A stretch of 64,000 nucleotides of DNA from Aggregatibacter kilianii (GTDB lineage: Bacteria; Pseudomonadota; Gammaproteobacteria; Enterobacterales; Pasteurellaceae): assembly GCF_003130255.1 (NCBI RefSeq), contig NZ_NRCN01000002.1, positions 186,001-250,000 of the forward strand, written 5' to 3'. The notes under the pieces are model-generated. The model was not told the origin of the DNA. It did no database searches and was given only the letters and a program-made list of their open reading frames with translations. Numbering within the stretch: position 1 is the first letter of the stretch; each line of letters starts with the position of its first letter. Shown piece by piece: positions 63,531-64,000 of this stretch. Position numbers and translations under genes: made by a program.

Positions 63531-64000
63531 ATTGTTCCACATAATCGCCCCAAAGTTGCATCACCGGCTTGCGTTGTTCTAGATAATCAGAACGATTGTA
63601 TGCGCGGCGCACAGAATCTTTTATACCATGAGATAAACAAGCCTCAATCACATCAGGGGAAATCATAGGTTCATATTCATTCAAATAAGTACTACCTATA
63701 GCGCGCAATCCATGACCAGTTAATTTATCTTTATACCCTAAATCGACTAACGCTTTATTGACTGATTGGCTATTCATTGGTTTATCTTTAGTGCGGGCAC
63801 TTTGGAAAACATATTTATCATTCTTTGTGTACGACAACATAATACGCAGCACTTCTATAGATTGAGTAGAAAGTGGCACAATGTGAGCTTTTCTTGTTTT
63901 CATTCTTTCCGCCGGAATCGACCATAAACGATTATCTAAATCAATTTCCGACCATTCCGCACCACTGCTTTCAACAGGGCGAGTTAAGGTTAAAAGTTGG
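63520..64000 (-). CDS. int: P4-type tyrosine integrase (5' end beyond window)
   Basis: Only the C-terminal 159 residues are inside the window; the reading stays open through the right edge. Catalytic residues of the tyrosine recombinase are visible: the KTRKAHIVPLS segment with the beta-strand lysine region, H-x-x-R in GHGLRAIGSTYLNE, SHG in CLSHGIKDSVRRAYNR (the second histidine box), and the nucleophile tyrosine in AYNRSDYLEQRKPVMQ. Upstream, WSEIDLDNRLWSIPAERM is typical of P4/DUF4102 integrases, which usually use tRNA or ssrA 3' ends. It is read toward the island interior, so its att site should be just right of the window. Confidence 0.92.
   Translation of the reverse strand, partial: QLLTLTRPVESSGAEWSEIDLDNRLWSIPAERMKTRKAHIVPLSTQSIEVLRIMLSYTKNDKYVFQSARTKDKPMNSQSVNKALVDLGYKDKLTGHGLRAIGSTYLNEYEPMISPDVIEACLSHGIKDSVRRAYNRSDYLEQRKPVMQLWGDYVEQCER

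Larger units (their letters stand above)
49900..64000. mobile_element. Capsid-forming phage-inducible chromosomal island (cf-PICI), right end beyond window
   Basis: Element of at least 14 kb. Content in order: iterons; capsid, protease, portal, connector, adaptor, HNH, TerS, TerL; two possible cargo genes; AlpA; Icd/Ash-like and small proteins; P4-type helicase; iterons; tyrosine integrase. All head and packaging functions are present, but no tail, baseplate, tape-measure, holin, endolysin or late regulator is seen. That composition and size define the cf-PICIs, satellites that build their own capsids and use helper-phage tails. The left boundary is uncertain (49900-50020); the integrase is read toward the interior, so the other att site should lie just right of 64000. 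Several host uptake signals inside suggest long residence in Pasteurellaceae. Confidence 0.82.

Noticed and set aside
49900..64000. Complete tailed prophage
   Set aside because: No tail tube, tape-measure, baseplate, fibre, holin or endolysin gene is present. The whole element is satellite-sized and has AlpA and a P4-type helicase instead of phage early genes.

Overview
The window is a chromosomal segment of a Pasteurellaceae bacterium. The 9-base uptake signal AAGTGCGGT (or its complement ACCGCACTT) recurs dozens of times, often as inverted pairs that form terminators. Gene content (galTKM-mglBAC, yciCBAI, trpR-mtgA, an arcB without a PAS domain) and a base composition of roughly 40-45% GC by eye suggest Aggregatibacter or a close Haemophilus relative. 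The species call is an inference.

Layout. 1-10996 (minus strand): a tightly coupled Srf-type operon, read srfA, srfB, srfC, a TPR membrane protein, a periplasmic VWA protein and an ABC-transporter ATPase cut by the window edge. It combines an Hsp70/actin-fold ATPase, a dynamin-like P-loop GTPase and three envelope proteins. 11763-13769: tyrosine permease tyrP and a DUF4112 membrane protein. 13833-19827: a complete type I restriction-modification cassette (hsdR-hsdS-hsdM, minus strand). It carries DNA uptake sequences of Neisseriaceae instead of the host signal, so it was probably acquired from an oral Neisseria by transformation. 20180-24891: an orphan PTS EIIA (ulaC-like), yeeX, then serC-hisC-aroA. 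25054-33468: galactose catabolism and uptake, with galTKM facing away from a LacI-family repressor that precedes mglBAC. Near-identical operators and CRP sites sit in both intergenic regions. 33682-49646: housekeeping genes (arcB, fabB, mnmC, grpE, nadK, recN with an SOS box, yciCBAI, slt, trpR with its own operator, mtgA, nhaA).

From about 49900 to beyond the right edge lies an integrated element of at least 14 kb. It encodes a complete capsid and packaging set (HK97-type capsid, protease, portal, connector, adaptor, HNH endonuclease, TerS, TerL), but I see no tail or lysis gene. The rest is a regulatory and replication block (AlpA, Icd/Ash-like protein, small proteins, P4-type helicase) and a P4-type tyrosine integrase. 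This is the plan of a capsid-forming phage-inducible chromosomal island (cf-PICI), which makes its own heads and takes tails from a helper phage. Two clusters of GTGAAC-type iterons, one near each end, resemble the ori/crr pair of satellite P4. The alpA start is preceded by a leader that could hide its ribosome-binding site.

I found no tRNA, rRNA, CRISPR array or insertion sequence in the window.
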